32,540 nucleotides of DNA from Candidatus Woesearchaeota archaeon (GCA_030750765.1 JASMHM010000001.1:1-32540); one strand, 5' to 3'. Numbered from the stretch's first letter, positions 1 through 7,731 are shown. A program made the numbers and translations. The notes: generated by a model from the sequence alone, not told the origin.

Positions 1-88
1 ATGGACCCAGCAAACGATTGCCGAAGGATTCTATCAATAGGCCCATTTTGGCCCAAAAAACGCCATTTTTAGTCTAAACCAACCGAAA

Positions 89-137
89 GGTTTATATACT
101 CAAACCACTACCTTTAAGTAGTTACTTTTGAGGGGGA
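89..137 (+). promoter_or_regulatory. TATA box and Shine-Dalgarno of first gene
   Basis: A TATA-like element (ggtttatatac) lies at about 89-99 and a strong purine-rich ribosome binding site (gaggggg) at 130-136. The TATA-to-start distance of about 47 nt implies a leader of roughly 20 nt. This gene therefore belongs to the minority class in this window that uses a Shine-Dalgarno instead of a leaderless mRNA. It supports the GTG at 141 as the start. Confidence 0.6.
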
Positions 138-140
138 CAC

Positions 141-1631
141 GTGGACGAACAAGCACATTCTGGAGAAGATTTCGACGAATCAACAGACTTTGACATAACA
201 GATTGGGATATCTCAACAAGAACTGAAAGTGCAGTACAAGAAGAAGCTCCTCAAATTGCGCTTGACACCATACCATTCATGTGGTATCAGCGCGCTCAAC
301 AATTCCTAGAACAGAACAACGCTGTTGGTGCAGCTATCGCCTTAGCAAGACTTGAATATGCAGCAGATGCAGGCCTAGATCTAGTAGCGCACTATGCATC
401 CTTAGATTTCGAATTGGGCGTAGACTCTGCCCTTGAGGCACTCCGACAGACTCATCGAGACATCACTGTTGCCAGCAAACCTCTGCACGACTCCTTGCTA
501 GAACTCACTGCAAAACAACAACCAATGGGACTGACCGAAAGACAAGAATTTTGGTACCACCAAACTCTTAAAAATCTACGAGAAGGCAGCGCATCTACCG
601 CCGACAAGAGTCTAGAAACACTTGAAGCATCATTAGACGGAAGGGACGCGTCCAAGATTCTTGACCCCCTTTACGACTCCCTTGCGATGGCACACGCAGA
701 ACAAGCAGGCATCGCGGAAGGAGACGCATACCACCATTTCGCCCGCTTGCCCCAAGAGGAGTGGAAACCTGTTTGTGTGGTAAAAAACACGAAAGACGAG
801 GTGTACGTAGACGAACATGGCGTAGCATACGCCCTTGATGATTTGTCAGAACCTGCATACCTCATAAAGGAAGCAGCGGAATCACTACCCCCAGAAGCGT
901 TCACACATCACGCAGTGGAAGAAAATACAAATAATGGAGCGAAATTGGCACAACTTCCAGGTCGTGAAGATTATCTTGTTGATCAACTAGGACAAGTGTA
1001 CAAGATAGTTGGTCAAGATGAACTTTATGGAAACATTGTGGAGCACGTAAGTTCTCCTAGTTTTTTCAACAGCGACTTCTCTCACTTTGATCGCTCAGCT
1101 CTAGAAGGCGAAGCGAGAAGCCGAGCAATGATCGGCTACGACGTAGGCAAGATAAAACAACAAGAACACCACCTAAAAAGAGCCATTGCGCTAGGCATGG
1201 AAGGACTAGAGTCTGAACTTGAGGCCTGCCAGAATGTTTTGCAAATGGCAGAGAACACCATGTTCCCATTAACTATAGCAACTCTAAAAGCCGGCGAAGT
1301 AGATCCTGCAGTACACGAGAGGCAACTGAAATACCTCGTGGAAGGCAGTACCCTGGCACAAAACTTCATCGGACAACTCTACGAGGGTCAAAATAACCCT
1401 GAACAAGCAAGGGCATGGTACGAGAAAGCAATACAGACCGATCCGTCAGATGCATACTCACACATACACCTCATGCGGATGACGGATAAGAACAAATTGG
1501 ATGAGTCTATGAAAGCTTTCCAGGAAGCTACAAACGGCCAATTCCCTGCGGACAAACTCCAGGATATGCTTTCCTCCCCCGAGTTTGTCACCGGCGTGCT
1601 ATCCGTATTCCATCGCAGTCAATCGGCCTAA
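141..1631 (+). CDS. TPR-like repeat protein of unknown function
   Basis: 496 residues, mostly helical, with no signal peptide or membrane segment, so probably cytoplasmic. The first 40 residues are very acidic. A convincing tetratricopeptide/Sel1-like unit sits near residues 405-438 (pattern G-QLYEGQNN-EQA-AWYEKAI-TDPSDA). A weaker helical repeat is visible at about 49-80. Such repeats usually form protein-protein docking surfaces. No catalytic motif was seen. The GTG start is chosen because a strong Shine-Dalgarno lies 4 nt upstream and a TATA box about 47 nt upstream. The next gene, rps17e, follows 33 nt later but has its own TATA box, so co-transcription is not required. The family is not recognised, and a role beyond scaffolding cannot be assigned. 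Confidence 0.8.
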   Translation: MDEQAHSGEDFDESTDFDITDWDISTRTESAVQEEAPQIALDTIPFMWYQRAQQFLEQNNAVGAAIALARLEYAADAGLDLVAHYASLDFELGVDSALEALRQTHRDITVASKPLHDSLLELTAKQQPMGLTERQEFWYHQTLKNLREGSASTADKSLETLEASLDGRDASKILDPLYDSLAMAHAEQAGIAEGDAYHHFARLPQEEWKPVCVVKNTKDEVYVDEHGVAYALDDLSEPAYLIKEAAESLPPEAFTHHAVEENTNNGAKLAQLPGREDYLVDQLGQVYKIVGQDELYGNIVEHVSSPSFFNSDFSHFDRSALEGEARSRAMIGYDVGKIKQQEHHLKRAIALGMEGLESELEACQNVLQMAENTMFPLTIATLKAGEVDPAVHERQLKYLVEGSTLAQNFIGQLYEGQNNPEQARAWYEKAIQTDPSDAYSHIHLMRMTDKNKLDESMKAFQEATNGQFPADKLQDMLSSPEFVTGVLSVFHRSQSA

Positions 1632-1664
1632 ACCTTTTTAAAGGGCCAGTCTTCTTTAGAGAGT

Positions 1665-1856
1665 ATGGGAAGAATCAAGACAAGGTTGATTAAGAGACTA
1701 GCACACCAGCTAGTCAAAATTCACAAACCTAAATTGAGCACTGACTTCACCGAAAACAACAAAGTGATCAGCAGCTACTTCTCCATGGACGCTTCTAAGA
1801 AGTTAAGAAACTGCATCTCCGGGTATGTTACTCGGTTGATGAAGATTAAGGAATAA
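1665..1856 (+). CDS. rps17e: 30S ribosomal protein S17e
   Basis: 63 residues, the usual size for archaeal S17e. This small-subunit protein is shared by archaea and eukaryotes and absent from bacteria. The N-terminus MGRIKTRLIKRLAHQL, the central TDFTENNKVI segment and the C-terminal KKLRN-ISGYVTRL-K motif match the family well. It acts in the 30S subunit. A TATA-like element (cctttttaaagg, about 1634-1645) lies about 26 nt before the ATG with no Shine-Dalgarno, so the mRNA is probably leaderless. The stop codon abuts the stop of the convergent decarboxylase gene with no intergenic base. Confidence 0.95.
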   Translation: MGRIKTRLIKRLAHQLVKIHKPKLSTDFTENNKVISSYFSMDASKKLRNCISGYVTRLMKIKE

Positions 1857-2882
1857 TCATTCTAGCACGGTTTCTAGTACAGGAAGATCACAAAAATCTG
1901 TCGTAAAATTGTATGCTCCCGCATTCAGGAATGTTAGCACATCTCCCTTTTTGGGATTATCAAGATACACGCGATACCTAAACAAGTCCATGCTGCAAGG
2001 CGTCAAACCTTTGATGATGAAAGCTTGACCCTCGCCCTTCTCCAACTCACCCTCTACTAACAACTTTGCAGGTACCACAAACGCGTCTGTATCCCCTTGG
2101 TACACGGAAGCGTCAACAACTACTGTGGAACCGTGCACTTGTAATATGTTCGTCACCAAAGTGCATGCAGGAGCAGAAATAAATCTTCCCGGTTCCAACA
2201 TAAGCAAACAATTATGTTCATTAAGATACTCTTTCATGTTACCAATCTTTCCTAGTACCCCTTGGATGACGTCCTTGTTCGTGTTAGCATAATGAGAGGG
2301 CAATCCTCCACCAATATTCACCACATCTATCTTGCTCATGACACTTTCGTCAAACATTCTTTGGAATTCGTACGCCAAACTCCATTCTGCCATGTTTTGG
2401 GTCTTCCGGTGAGAATGGATGCCTAACTTTTCTATCTTTGGATGGTCGCGTAGTTCGTGCACTAACTCTGCAACCCTTTCTGAGGACATGCCAAACACGT
2501 AGTAACGTTCTGTTTTTAATGTTCTTTCTTTCAAACGCACTCTGAGTAAGAGGTTTATCTTTACATCGTTCTTGTCCAAATGATTGAGTAACGTTTTCAA
2601 GTCCTCTGCATTGTCCACTGCCACCCATCTGACCCCTTGGCTGATGAGCTGTGCTACATCTTCCTCTGACCATGCTTGGGCAAAGTACAACACTCGTGAC
2701 TTATCTTGTACGCGTCCAAGCTCTGCCTTGAAGTGTATGGAAAACATGCTATCTGAATGCTTTTCTAGCGAAGGCGTTATGGCAGGGTTTGTTTTGGAGC
2801 TGTAGGCAATAAGGTCCGCATACGGTTTTAGTGTGTTGTACTGTTTGAGTGCGGTTTTTGTGGAGAGTACAAATTTAGCCAT
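1857..2882 (-). CDS. Type III PLP-dependent decarboxylase (ornithine/lysine/DAP-type)
   Basis: 341 residues of the alanine racemase-fold (type III) PLP decarboxylases, which decarboxylate basic amino acids for polyamines or lysine. Visible motifs: Schiff-base lysine K30 in AYSSKTNP, H156-x-H158 in the barrel, the glycine loop IGGGLP (190-195) for the PLP phosphate, EPGRF (230-234), the second active-site segment TPCSMD (C296, D299) and AGAYNF (321-326). It is somewhat shorter than typical members (about 370-420). The substrate cannot be read from sequence. Lysine biosynthesis is less likely because the gene overlaps a deoxyhypusine synthase-like gene by 8 nt, and that context suggests amine production. 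A strong Shine-Dalgarno (GAGGAGGG, 2891-2898) inside the upstream gene supports translational coupling and this start. Confidence 0.88.
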   Translation of the reverse strand: MAKFVLSTKTALKQYNTLKPYADLIAYSSKTNPAITPSLEKHSDSMFSIHFKAELGRVQDKSRVLYFAQAWSEEDVAQLISQGVRWVAVDNAEDLKTLLNHLDKNDVKINLLLRVRLKERTLKTERYYVFGMSSERVAELVHELRDHPKIEKLGIHSHRKTQNMAEWSLAYEFQRMFDESVMSKIDVVNIGGGLPSHYANTNKDVIQGVLGKIGNMKEYLNEHNCLLMLEPGRFISAPACTLVTNILQVHGSTVVVDASVYQGDTDAFVVPAKLLVEGELEKGEGQAFIIKGLTPCSMDLFRYRVYLDNPKKGDVLTFLNAGAYNFTTDFCDLPVLETVLE

Positions 2883-3816
2883 CTAACAATCCCTCCTCTG
2901 ATAGTTCTTCCAGAGCACGAATCATTACTAAGGGGAAGGTTATCGTGACGTCTCCTATCACTGTAGCAATGTCTGAGTCATCCTTGACCTTTCCCCAGGA
3001 CTTTGCTTCGTTGGTTGTTGCCCCACTCATACTTCCGCTTGTCTTGTGCGCTGTCGTAAGGTAGACTGCATACTCTGCTCCGCCGTTCAACAACGTACAG
3101 AGGATTGCGTGATGCTTGCTAATGCTTCCACCTAGAGCAATAACGCCTTTCTTCTCGTCCATGTTTGTACTTAAGAGTATGTTTCCAAAATCCTTCACCA
3201 CGTCTACTTGGAAGTCTTTATGGTCTTGCTGGAATAGGTACAAGTGGAAGCCGAACGCTCCGTCTGTGATTGCAGGACAGAATATAGGAACATTATTTTT
3301 TGCTGCTTGGTACAGTATGCTGTTCTCATCGTCCAAAGAGAGCCCTATCTCGCGTAGTAGTTCAGAAACAGGCCAGACTTTCTTCTTCTTGTACGCTTTG
3401 TCCAAGAATTGCATCATTTTGTCTTCAAACATCATGTAGCTTTCATTTTTTACAAACAAGTTACCGATACGATTGATGCCTTGCTCGTGCAATTCTACGT
3501 CATCACTGTCAAACTTGCCTATGGAGAACTTTTCCCCATATGCCTTCATGATATCCTCTTCAATGCCTCCTACGGTGGTGACGATGACGTCTGCCATGTG
3601 TAACTTGACTAATTGTGCGAAGAACCCTCGTAATCCGGAGGTCACCATGTTGCTGGTGAAGGTGAGAAACATCTTTGCGCTGTTTTTCTTCATTTTCACA
3701 ATAACATCTGCAGCGTTGTGTAGTTCAATGCTTTGGTAGCCAAGATGCTGAAATTGGTCTACCAAACTCTTGACCGTAATGTTCTTTTTCCACGTAAAGT
3801 CTTCTACAAAGGACAT
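2875..3816 (-). CDS. dys: Deoxyhypusine synthase-like protein
   Basis: 313 residues. Deoxyhypusine synthase transfers the aminobutyl group of spermidine onto a lysine of initiation factor aIF5A using NAD. Family features seen: TSNMVTSGLRGFF (54-66), the ALGGSISKHH segment (227-236), the GAEYAVYLTTA strand (246-256) and the SWGK motif with the catalytic-lysine equivalent K276. W274 and E270 are also kept. Three residues that in human DHS lie at or near the amine site are changed (human N292, D313, D316 correspond to L239, S260, M263 by my manual alignment), so specificity may differ. A homospermidine synthase-like activity is an alternative. It is the first gene of a two-gene unit with the PLP decarboxylase. 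No clear TATA box or Shine-Dalgarno was found upstream. An in-frame stop two codons before the ATG limits the start. Confidence 0.88.
   Translation of the reverse strand: MSFVEDFTWKKNITVKSLVDQFQHLGYQSIELHNAADVIVKMKKNSAKMFLTFTSNMVTSGLRGFFAQLVKLHMADVIVTTVGGIEEDIMKAYGEKFSIGKFDSDDVELHEQGINRIGNLFVKNESYMMFEDKMMQFLDKAYKKKKVWPVSELLREIGLSLDDENSILYQAAKNNVPIFCPAITDGAFGFHLYLFQQDHKDFQVDVVKDFGNILLSTNMDEKKGVIALGGSISKHHAILCTLLNGGAEYAVYLTTAHKTSGSMSGATTNEAKSWGKVKDDSDIATVIGDVTITFPLVMIRALEELSEEGLLDG
2891..2898 (-). promoter_or_regulatory. Internal Shine-Dalgarno coupling the two polyamine genes
   Basis: On the minus strand GAGGAGGG lies 8 nt before the decarboxylase ATG, inside the last codons of the deoxyhypusine synthase-like gene. 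Together with the 8-nt overlap it indicates re-initiation or coupled translation of the downstream gene. Confidence 0.6.
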
Positions 3817-3938
3817 AGTTTAGAAAATAAAGCGCTCTAGCTGCCAGAATGACGAATACTATCAAACATAGCTGCTGGCTTGTTCATGGGAGTATCTAGT
3901 TGCATAAGGTTTAAGAATGTATGCCTCACATACGTAAA

Positions 3939-4262
3939 ATGCCAAGATTGTTTAAGGACGAACCCCCCAACTTAGCACCCATTGTTGGCGCTCTATCAGG
4001 ATTTACCACAGGACTTGATCCTGCAGGTGCTGCAAGATACATTTTTACCGGGAATGAAGACACCCCTGGAGGGTGGGGAGCGAGCATGCTATCAGATATC
4101 CTAACTTGTCCTTCCGGACTAATCACATATGTTCCCGTGGCGTTGTGCGTTCTTGGGGCGCAATACACATTTTACGGAATCCCTGCGATAGGGATGGGCG
4201 TTTACTGCCTTTGGAAATGCGTAAGTTCTCCCACAGATAAGGAAACTAATAATACCGCATAA
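3939..4262 (+). CDS. Small hypothetical membrane protein
   Basis: 107 residues from the ATG at 3939, or 113 from an ATG at 3921. I prefer 3939 because a TATA-like box (ggtttaagaa, 3909-3918) lies about 26 nt before it, matching the leaderless pattern of the window. The protein is glycine- and proline-rich in its first half and has one hydrophobic stretch near its C-terminal third (ITYVPVALCVLGAQY through GIPAIGMGVYCLW), enough for one or two membrane segments. It ends in a short hydrophilic tail. No family is recognised. Its last 17 nt overlap the 3' end of the convergent lipoprotein gene. Confidence 0.6.
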   Translation: MPRLFKDEPPNLAPIVGALSGFTTGLDPAGAARYIFTGNEDTPGGWGASMLSDILTCPSGLITYVPVALCVLGAQYTFYGIPAIGMGVYCLWKCVSSPTDKETNNTA

Positions 4263-5325
4263 CGAACTCACCATCACGAATGGTTTTGATAACGTATTCC
4301 TTTTCCGGACCCCATAATATTTCGTTGAATGCGTATTGTCCTAGCGCTCCATCATACTCCATCGTGCGCATCTGTTCAGCAGCACAATCTCCATCCGTGC
4401 TCCCACAATCTTCAAACGCTTGTTTGAGCATGAACAACGCATCATAAGAACTTGCGCTGTGTGCAGTAGGTATCTGATCGTATTTGGTTTTGAAGTCTTC
4501 TGCAAACCAGGAGGCAGAGGTCACCTTAGGGAAGGTATACACAAGTCCTTCAGCGTACTCGCCAGCAACAGGAATGACTGTTGGATTCTCCACACCCCAT
4601 TGGCTGATGATCCTGGCTTTGATACCTAGCTCGCCAGCTTGCTTGAAAATGTCTCCTGCGACAGAATACACCACAAAAATAACGTCGGCATCTTTGAGCT
4701 TGAGTAAGGATGGCTTGAAATCTTTAGTAGCAAAGTTGAAGCTTTCCTCCTCCAGTACGATTCCTCCTAGCGCCTCAAAATGTTGCTTGAACCCTTGCCG
4801 ATGCAATTCACCAAACATGTTCTCAAAGTAGAGTATGCCTGCGGTTGTACCTATGCGTTCAAAAGCATGTCTTGCGAGAACCTTGTCTTCGGTTTCAACA
4901 GCTCCTGCAGTGCTAAAGTAGTGATCACTAAACTTTCCGTAGTTGTTGTTGGGCGTGATACCTACGATATGGTGTTGGCCGCTAAAGGTTGCGGTAATCT
5001 CTACAGGCGTTCCACAAAAAGGTCCGATGAATGCCTGTACGTTGTGTAGTTCCTTTAAAGCGTGAAGAGAGGTGAGGGTTTGGGTGCTATCACACTTTGA
5101 GTCTTCGTAAACAAGTTCTACTGGCCTTCCAAGGATACCCCCTTGGGCGTTGATGTCCTCTAGGGCCATAGAGAGCCCCCTTTCGTAGCGTTGACCAAAC
5201 AAGGCTAACGGACCGCTTAAAGGGGCTACAACACCGATCTTGAGCTCGTTGTCCACACCCGGAACCGCGCTTTCTGGCGAACAGGCAAATAAGAGCAATA
5301 ATCCTAGCATGAGTAATCGGTTCAT
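4246..5325 (-). CDS. LivK-type substrate-binding lipoprotein
   Basis: About 359 residues from the chosen ATG. The start MNRLLMLGLL leads into a lipobox LFAC (C15), so the mature protein should be lipid-anchored outside the cell. The mature part starts with IGVVAPLSGPLALFG and continues through AL-DINAQGGILGRPVEL--EDSKCD, the signature of branched-chain amino acid/amide-type periplasmic binding proteins (Peripla_BP_6). These normally deliver ligand to LivHMFG ABC transporters, but no permease or ATPase is present nearby. The protein could be a sensor or work with a distant transporter. The ATG at 5325 has a TATA box about 27 nt upstream. An alternative ATG at 5358 has a strong Shine-Dalgarno and would lengthen the signal peptide by 11 residues. 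A TrmB regulator is divergently encoded. Confidence 0.88.
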   Translation of the reverse strand: MNRLLMLGLLLLFACSPESAVPGVDNELKIGVVAPLSGPLALFGQRYERGLSMALEDINAQGGILGRPVELVYEDSKCDSTQTLTSLHALKELHNVQAFIGPFCGTPVEITATFSGQHHIVGITPNNNYGKFSDHYFSTAGAVETEDKVLARHAFERIGTTAGILYFENMFGELHRQGFKQHFEALGGIVLEEESFNFATKDFKPSLLKLKDADVIFVVYSVAGDIFKQAGELGIKARIISQWGVENPTVIPVAGEYAEGLVYTFPKVTSASWFAEDFKTKYDQIPTAHSASSYDALFMLKQAFEDCGSTDGDCAAEQMRTMEYDGALGQYAFNEILWGPEKEYVIKTIRDGEFVMRYY

Positions 5326-5347
5326 ACGCAATAGTATGGAAAACGAC

Positions 5348-5408
5348 CATATAAACATGATTCCTCCCCCAGGGGTGAACAAACGATATGCTTTTATACT
5401 ATATATCG
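5348..5408. promoter_or_regulatory. Divergent promoter/operator region of lipoprotein and trmB-like genes
   Basis: On the plus strand, cttttatactatata (5391-5405) places a TATA box about 26 nt before the TrmB ATG at 5421. On the minus strand, gtttatatgg (5348-5357) is about 27 nt before the lipoprotein ATG at 5325. Between them lies a CCCCAGGGG palindrome (about 5366-5374), and the minus-strand sequence GGGGGAGGAATC directly precedes an alternative ATG at 5358. The layout suggests that the TrmB protein binds here and controls both genes, which is inference. Confidence 0.55.
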
Positions 5409-5420
5409 ATTTATCCATGT

Positions 5421-6185
5421 ATGCAGACAGCATTGTTAGAGAACATCGGCTTTACCAAAGGCGAGATCAAAGTATACCTAGCCTTACTAGAGTTGGGCAA
5501 CACAACGACCGGACCATTAATACTGAAAAGTCATGTTGCACGTTCCAAAGTGTATGAAATACTAGAAAGACTGAAAGAGAAAGGATTAGTAACCGACGTC
5601 ACCAAAGAAAACGCAAGATACTTTGAAGCAACCTCGCCAGCACGCATAGAGGACTACATAAACCAAAAAAGCAAAGCTTTGCAGCAACAAAAGCAAGGCT
5701 TCCAAAAAATTCTTCCTGAATTGTTAGCAAAGCAAAAAATGCAAGAGTCCAAGCAAGAGGTCAAAGCGTACGTCGGCATGGAAGGTCTGCATGCCGCATT
5801 CTATGGGTTGATGGAAAACCAGAAAAAGAACGCAGAATACCTTGCTATAAGTTTCTATGGCGACGTGGACGAACCAGAAAAATACATACGATTTTTCGAA
5901 AAGTACAACAAAGCAAGAAAAGAGAAAAAGATAGCTGCAAGAATTCTCGTTCACCACGCCGATCCGTTGCTGAAAGAAAAAGAAAGAGTGAGCCGAGGGC
6001 TGTATCCCGTACGCGTTACTTCCAACGCCGTGCCTACCGGAGTGGCCGTTCTTGGCGACACCGTCATCACGCTCAACCTTGGCGAGATTCCAAGAGCGTT
6101 CGCCATCGTGTGCAAAGAAAACGCTGATCGATACCGAAATTTCTTTAACGGTCTCTGGAAAAAGTCCAAGCCGGCAGCTTTTTAG
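5421..6185 (+). CDS. TrmB-family transcriptional regulator
   Basis: 254 residues from the ATG at 5421. Residues 1-75 form the winged helix typical of TrmB: LLENIGFTKGEIKVYLALLE, then a recognition region ARSKVYEILERLKEKGLV, then a wing ending in ARYFEATSPARI. A coiled-coil segment (about 78-105) follows, then the effector domain beginning EVKAYVGMEGLHAAF. TrmB proteins sense sugars or metabolites and control transport and metabolism genes in archaea. Here the divergent neighbour is a substrate-binding lipoprotein, so it probably regulates that gene and itself. The start is chosen because the TATA box lies about 26 nt before it; an upstream in-frame ATG at 5388 would lie at the TATA box itself. 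The stop overlaps the next convergent gene by 4 nt. Confidence 0.85.
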   Translation: MQTALLENIGFTKGEIKVYLALLELGNTTTGPLILKSHVARSKVYEILERLKEKGLVTDVTKENARYFEATSPARIEDYINQKSKALQQQKQGFQKILPELLAKQKMQESKQEVKAYVGMEGLHAAFYGLMENQKKNAEYLAISFYGDVDEPEKYIRFFEKYNKARKEKKIAARILVHHADPLLKEKERVSRGLYPVRVTSNAVPTGVAVLGDTVITLNLGEIPRAFAIVCKENADRYRNFFNGLWKKSKPAAF

Positions 6186-6616
6186 TCTTTCCTGCTCCAC
6201 ATTTTCCAAAAATCTTGCCTGTGCTGATAAGCATTCAGGCTATCAATGGTAACCGCATCTTCTGTTCCTTCTAATGCCCCCCATCTAATCAACTGGGCTG
6301 CGTTCTTGGGCTTAATTCTGTAAATCTTGCTCGCGAGGCTGAACCTAATGGCTTCCCCTTCGTATGCAGGCGAGATATAGCCAGGTTTCTCTTTGGAATA
6401 CGCAACCGCAATGCCAAAACAGGTGCTTGTTATTTTCCTGTAAAAAACCTCCCCTCTCCTTTTCCTCACAGGTTTTAGATGTTGGGAAATAAATTTGGCC
6501 CGTGCCTCCGAAGTGCGATGGAGATTAATGGAACGGTCACGGTTTAGGATTCTGAAGGAATTCACCCAATCCGTATCGCGCTCCAACCTGTTTGGCTTGG
6601 GAAATCTTAGTTTCAC
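6182..6616 (-). CDS. Hypothetical basic protein
   Basis: 144 residues, strongly basic, rich in Arg and Lys, without signal peptide or membrane segment. The start is a GTG, and an in-frame stop lies eleven codons upstream, so no longer form is possible. No family is recognised. The basic, soluble composition would suit nucleic acid binding, but no motif confirms this. Its stop overlaps the trmB-like stop by 4 nt (convergent). A possible TATA element (minus-strand gtttttaaataaag, about 6700-6713) is too far for a leaderless start, and no Shine-Dalgarno is evident, so expression signals are weak. The gene could be a decaying accessory gene next to tRNA-Arg. Confidence 0.5.
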   Translation of the reverse strand: MKLRFPKPNRLERDTDWVNSFRILNRDRSINLHRTSEARAKFISQHLKPVRKRRGEVFYRKITSTCFGIAVAYSKEKPGYISPAYEGEAIRFSLASKIYRIKPKNAAQLIRWGALEGTEDAVTIDSLNAYQHRQDFWKMWSRKD

Positions 6617-6756
6617 ATCAGGGCTTTTAGGATAATCCGAACTTCACCAGCGATATTCTTCCCTAGCAATCCAATCAGGCATGTGCAATGATAACTCTTC
6701 TTTATTTAAAAACCTGAGGAATGCAATCGCTTGTTACTTTTGACATTTTCCAATGC

Positions 6757-6767
6757 CTTTTTATACC
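6757..6767 (+). promoter_or_regulatory. TATA box of tRNA-Arg
   Basis: ctttttatacc lies about 26 nt before the first base of the mature tRNA, the normal position for an archaeal TATA box and a transcript starting at or near the tRNA 5' end. Confidence 0.6.
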
Positions 6768-6787
6768 TAGAATTCGTCAACCTACTT

Positions 6788-6861
6788 GGGCGGATAGTTT
6801 AGTCTGGATAGAATACAAGGCTTCGGACCTTGGGACCAGGGTTCGAATCCCTGTCCGCCCG
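6788..6861 (+). tRNA. tRNA-Arg (anticodon TCG)
   Basis: A full cloverleaf can be drawn. The acceptor stem GGGCGGA pairs with TCCGCCC. The anticodon stem CAAGG/CCTTG holds a seven-base loop CTTCGGA, giving anticodon TCG for CGN arginine codons. The T arm is CAGGG-TTCGAAT-CCCTG. The discriminator is G. CCA is not encoded and no intron is present. The 3' end is partly repeated about 860 nt downstream (7708-7722), a possible integration scar. Confidence 0.95.
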
Positions 6862-6997
6862 CTTTACTCTTAGGTTATGTCGGGGGCGGAATGAAAACAA
6901 AGAACAGGATTAATTTGTCGTTAGGAAATATTAATCGGATACAACATTTTAGAACCGGGCCAATAAATTTATATAGGATGCAAATCTAAGTTAAGAT

Positions 6998-7645
6998 GTG
7001 TCTCAAAAGAAATATTATCAGAAACATTGGAATATTGATAAAGTTGAAAAAAAGGTAAAAAATGAGCCCTTTAGAAAACAAGAACCGGATGTTGAAGTTG
7101 TTAAATTCTTAAAATTTTTGAAAAAGAAAAAGGTCAGGGGGAATCTGTTGGATGTTGGTTGCGGAGGAGGTAGGCATTGTTTATTATTTTCTAAAAACGG
7201 TTTTGAGACAACGGGATTTGACTTTTCAAGCAATGCAATCAAGATCGCAAAACAATTATCTAAAAAATCAAAATTTAAAGTTGCTAGCGTATTAAAATAC
7301 AAAGACAATAACAATTATGATGTTGTTTTGGATTACGGCTGTTTACATCATATTCCGAAATCTAAGTGGGCTGCATACAAAAAAACCATATTAAATGCTT
7401 CAAAAAAAGGCACTTATTTTTTTCTATTTGGATATTCAAAAAATTCTGAATATTTGAGAGACTATAAATTATCCAGTTTTAATAAAACTAAAAGATTTCT
7501 ACGGTTAGAAGGAGATTACTTCCGTTTTTTTAGCATCAGCGAAATAAAAAAACTATTTCCAGAATTTGAGATCGTGTTCAAAAGCGAGAAGAAAACCTTG
7601 GGTAAAAATACCTCTTTTTATACTTTTTATTTGAAGAGAAAATAA
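6998..7645 (+). CDS. Class I SAM-dependent methyltransferase, A/T-rich
   Basis: 215 residues. The Rossmann-fold SAM site is clear: motif I LLDVGCGGGRH (50-60), an acidic residue at D75 ending the second strand (TTGFDFSS), and DVVLDYGCLHHIP (108-120) as the motif IV region. The substrate is unknown; relatives act on small molecules, proteins or lipids. The start is GTG at 6998, with a TATA box (atttatatagg) about 26 nt upstream, so it is probably leaderless. The gene is visibly richer in A/T and in Lys, Asn, Phe and Ile codons than neighbouring genes. It lies just downstream of tRNA-Arg and upstream of a partial copy of the tRNA 3' end, which suggests recent acquisition. Confidence 0.85.
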   Translation: MSQKKYYQKHWNIDKVEKKVKNEPFRKQEPDVEVVKFLKFLKKKKVRGNLLDVGCGGGRHCLLFSKNGFETTGFDFSSNAIKIAKQLSKKSKFKVASVLKYKDNNNYDVVLDYGCLHHIPKSKWAAYKKTILNASKKGTYFFLFGYSKNSEYLRDYKLSSFNKTKRFLRLEGDYFRFFSISEIKKLFPEFEIVFKSEKKTLGKNTSFYTFYLKRK

Positions 7646-7707
7646 GGTTCTAAAAATTATTTCATTTAATAACTATTAAACGTACTGATATTACCTGTCT
7701 TCTGAAG

Positions 7708-7722
7708 TCCCTGTCCACTCGC
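7708..7722 (+). repeat. Imperfect copy of tRNA-Arg 3' end (possible att scar)
   Basis: tccctgtccactcgc matches the tRNA-Arg 3' end and following base (tccctgtccgcccgc, 6848-6862) at 13 of 15 positions, in the same orientation, and a gaa lies just before both copies. The two copies bracket the A/T-rich methyltransferase gene. Integrases that use tRNA genes leave such repeats, but no integrase is present and the match is short, so chance is possible. Confidence 0.35.
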
Positions 7723-7731
7723 ACCTAAACC

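Noticed and set aside
1-72. Short open frames at the left edge, including one ending TAG at 38-40 and one ending TAG at 70-72
   Set aside because: Either could be the tail of an upstream gene, but too few codons are visible to choose a frame or identify a product.
2350-5350. Several antisense ORFs of 60-120 codons within the minus-strand genes
   Set aside because: They lie in frames opposite well-identified genes, lack promoters and show no family resemblance.
6891-6989. 32-codon ORF with a purine-rich sequence before its ATG, downstream of tRNA-Arg
   Set aside because: The methyltransferase TATA box lies inside it, it has no recognisable features and no promoter of its own, so coding is unlikely.
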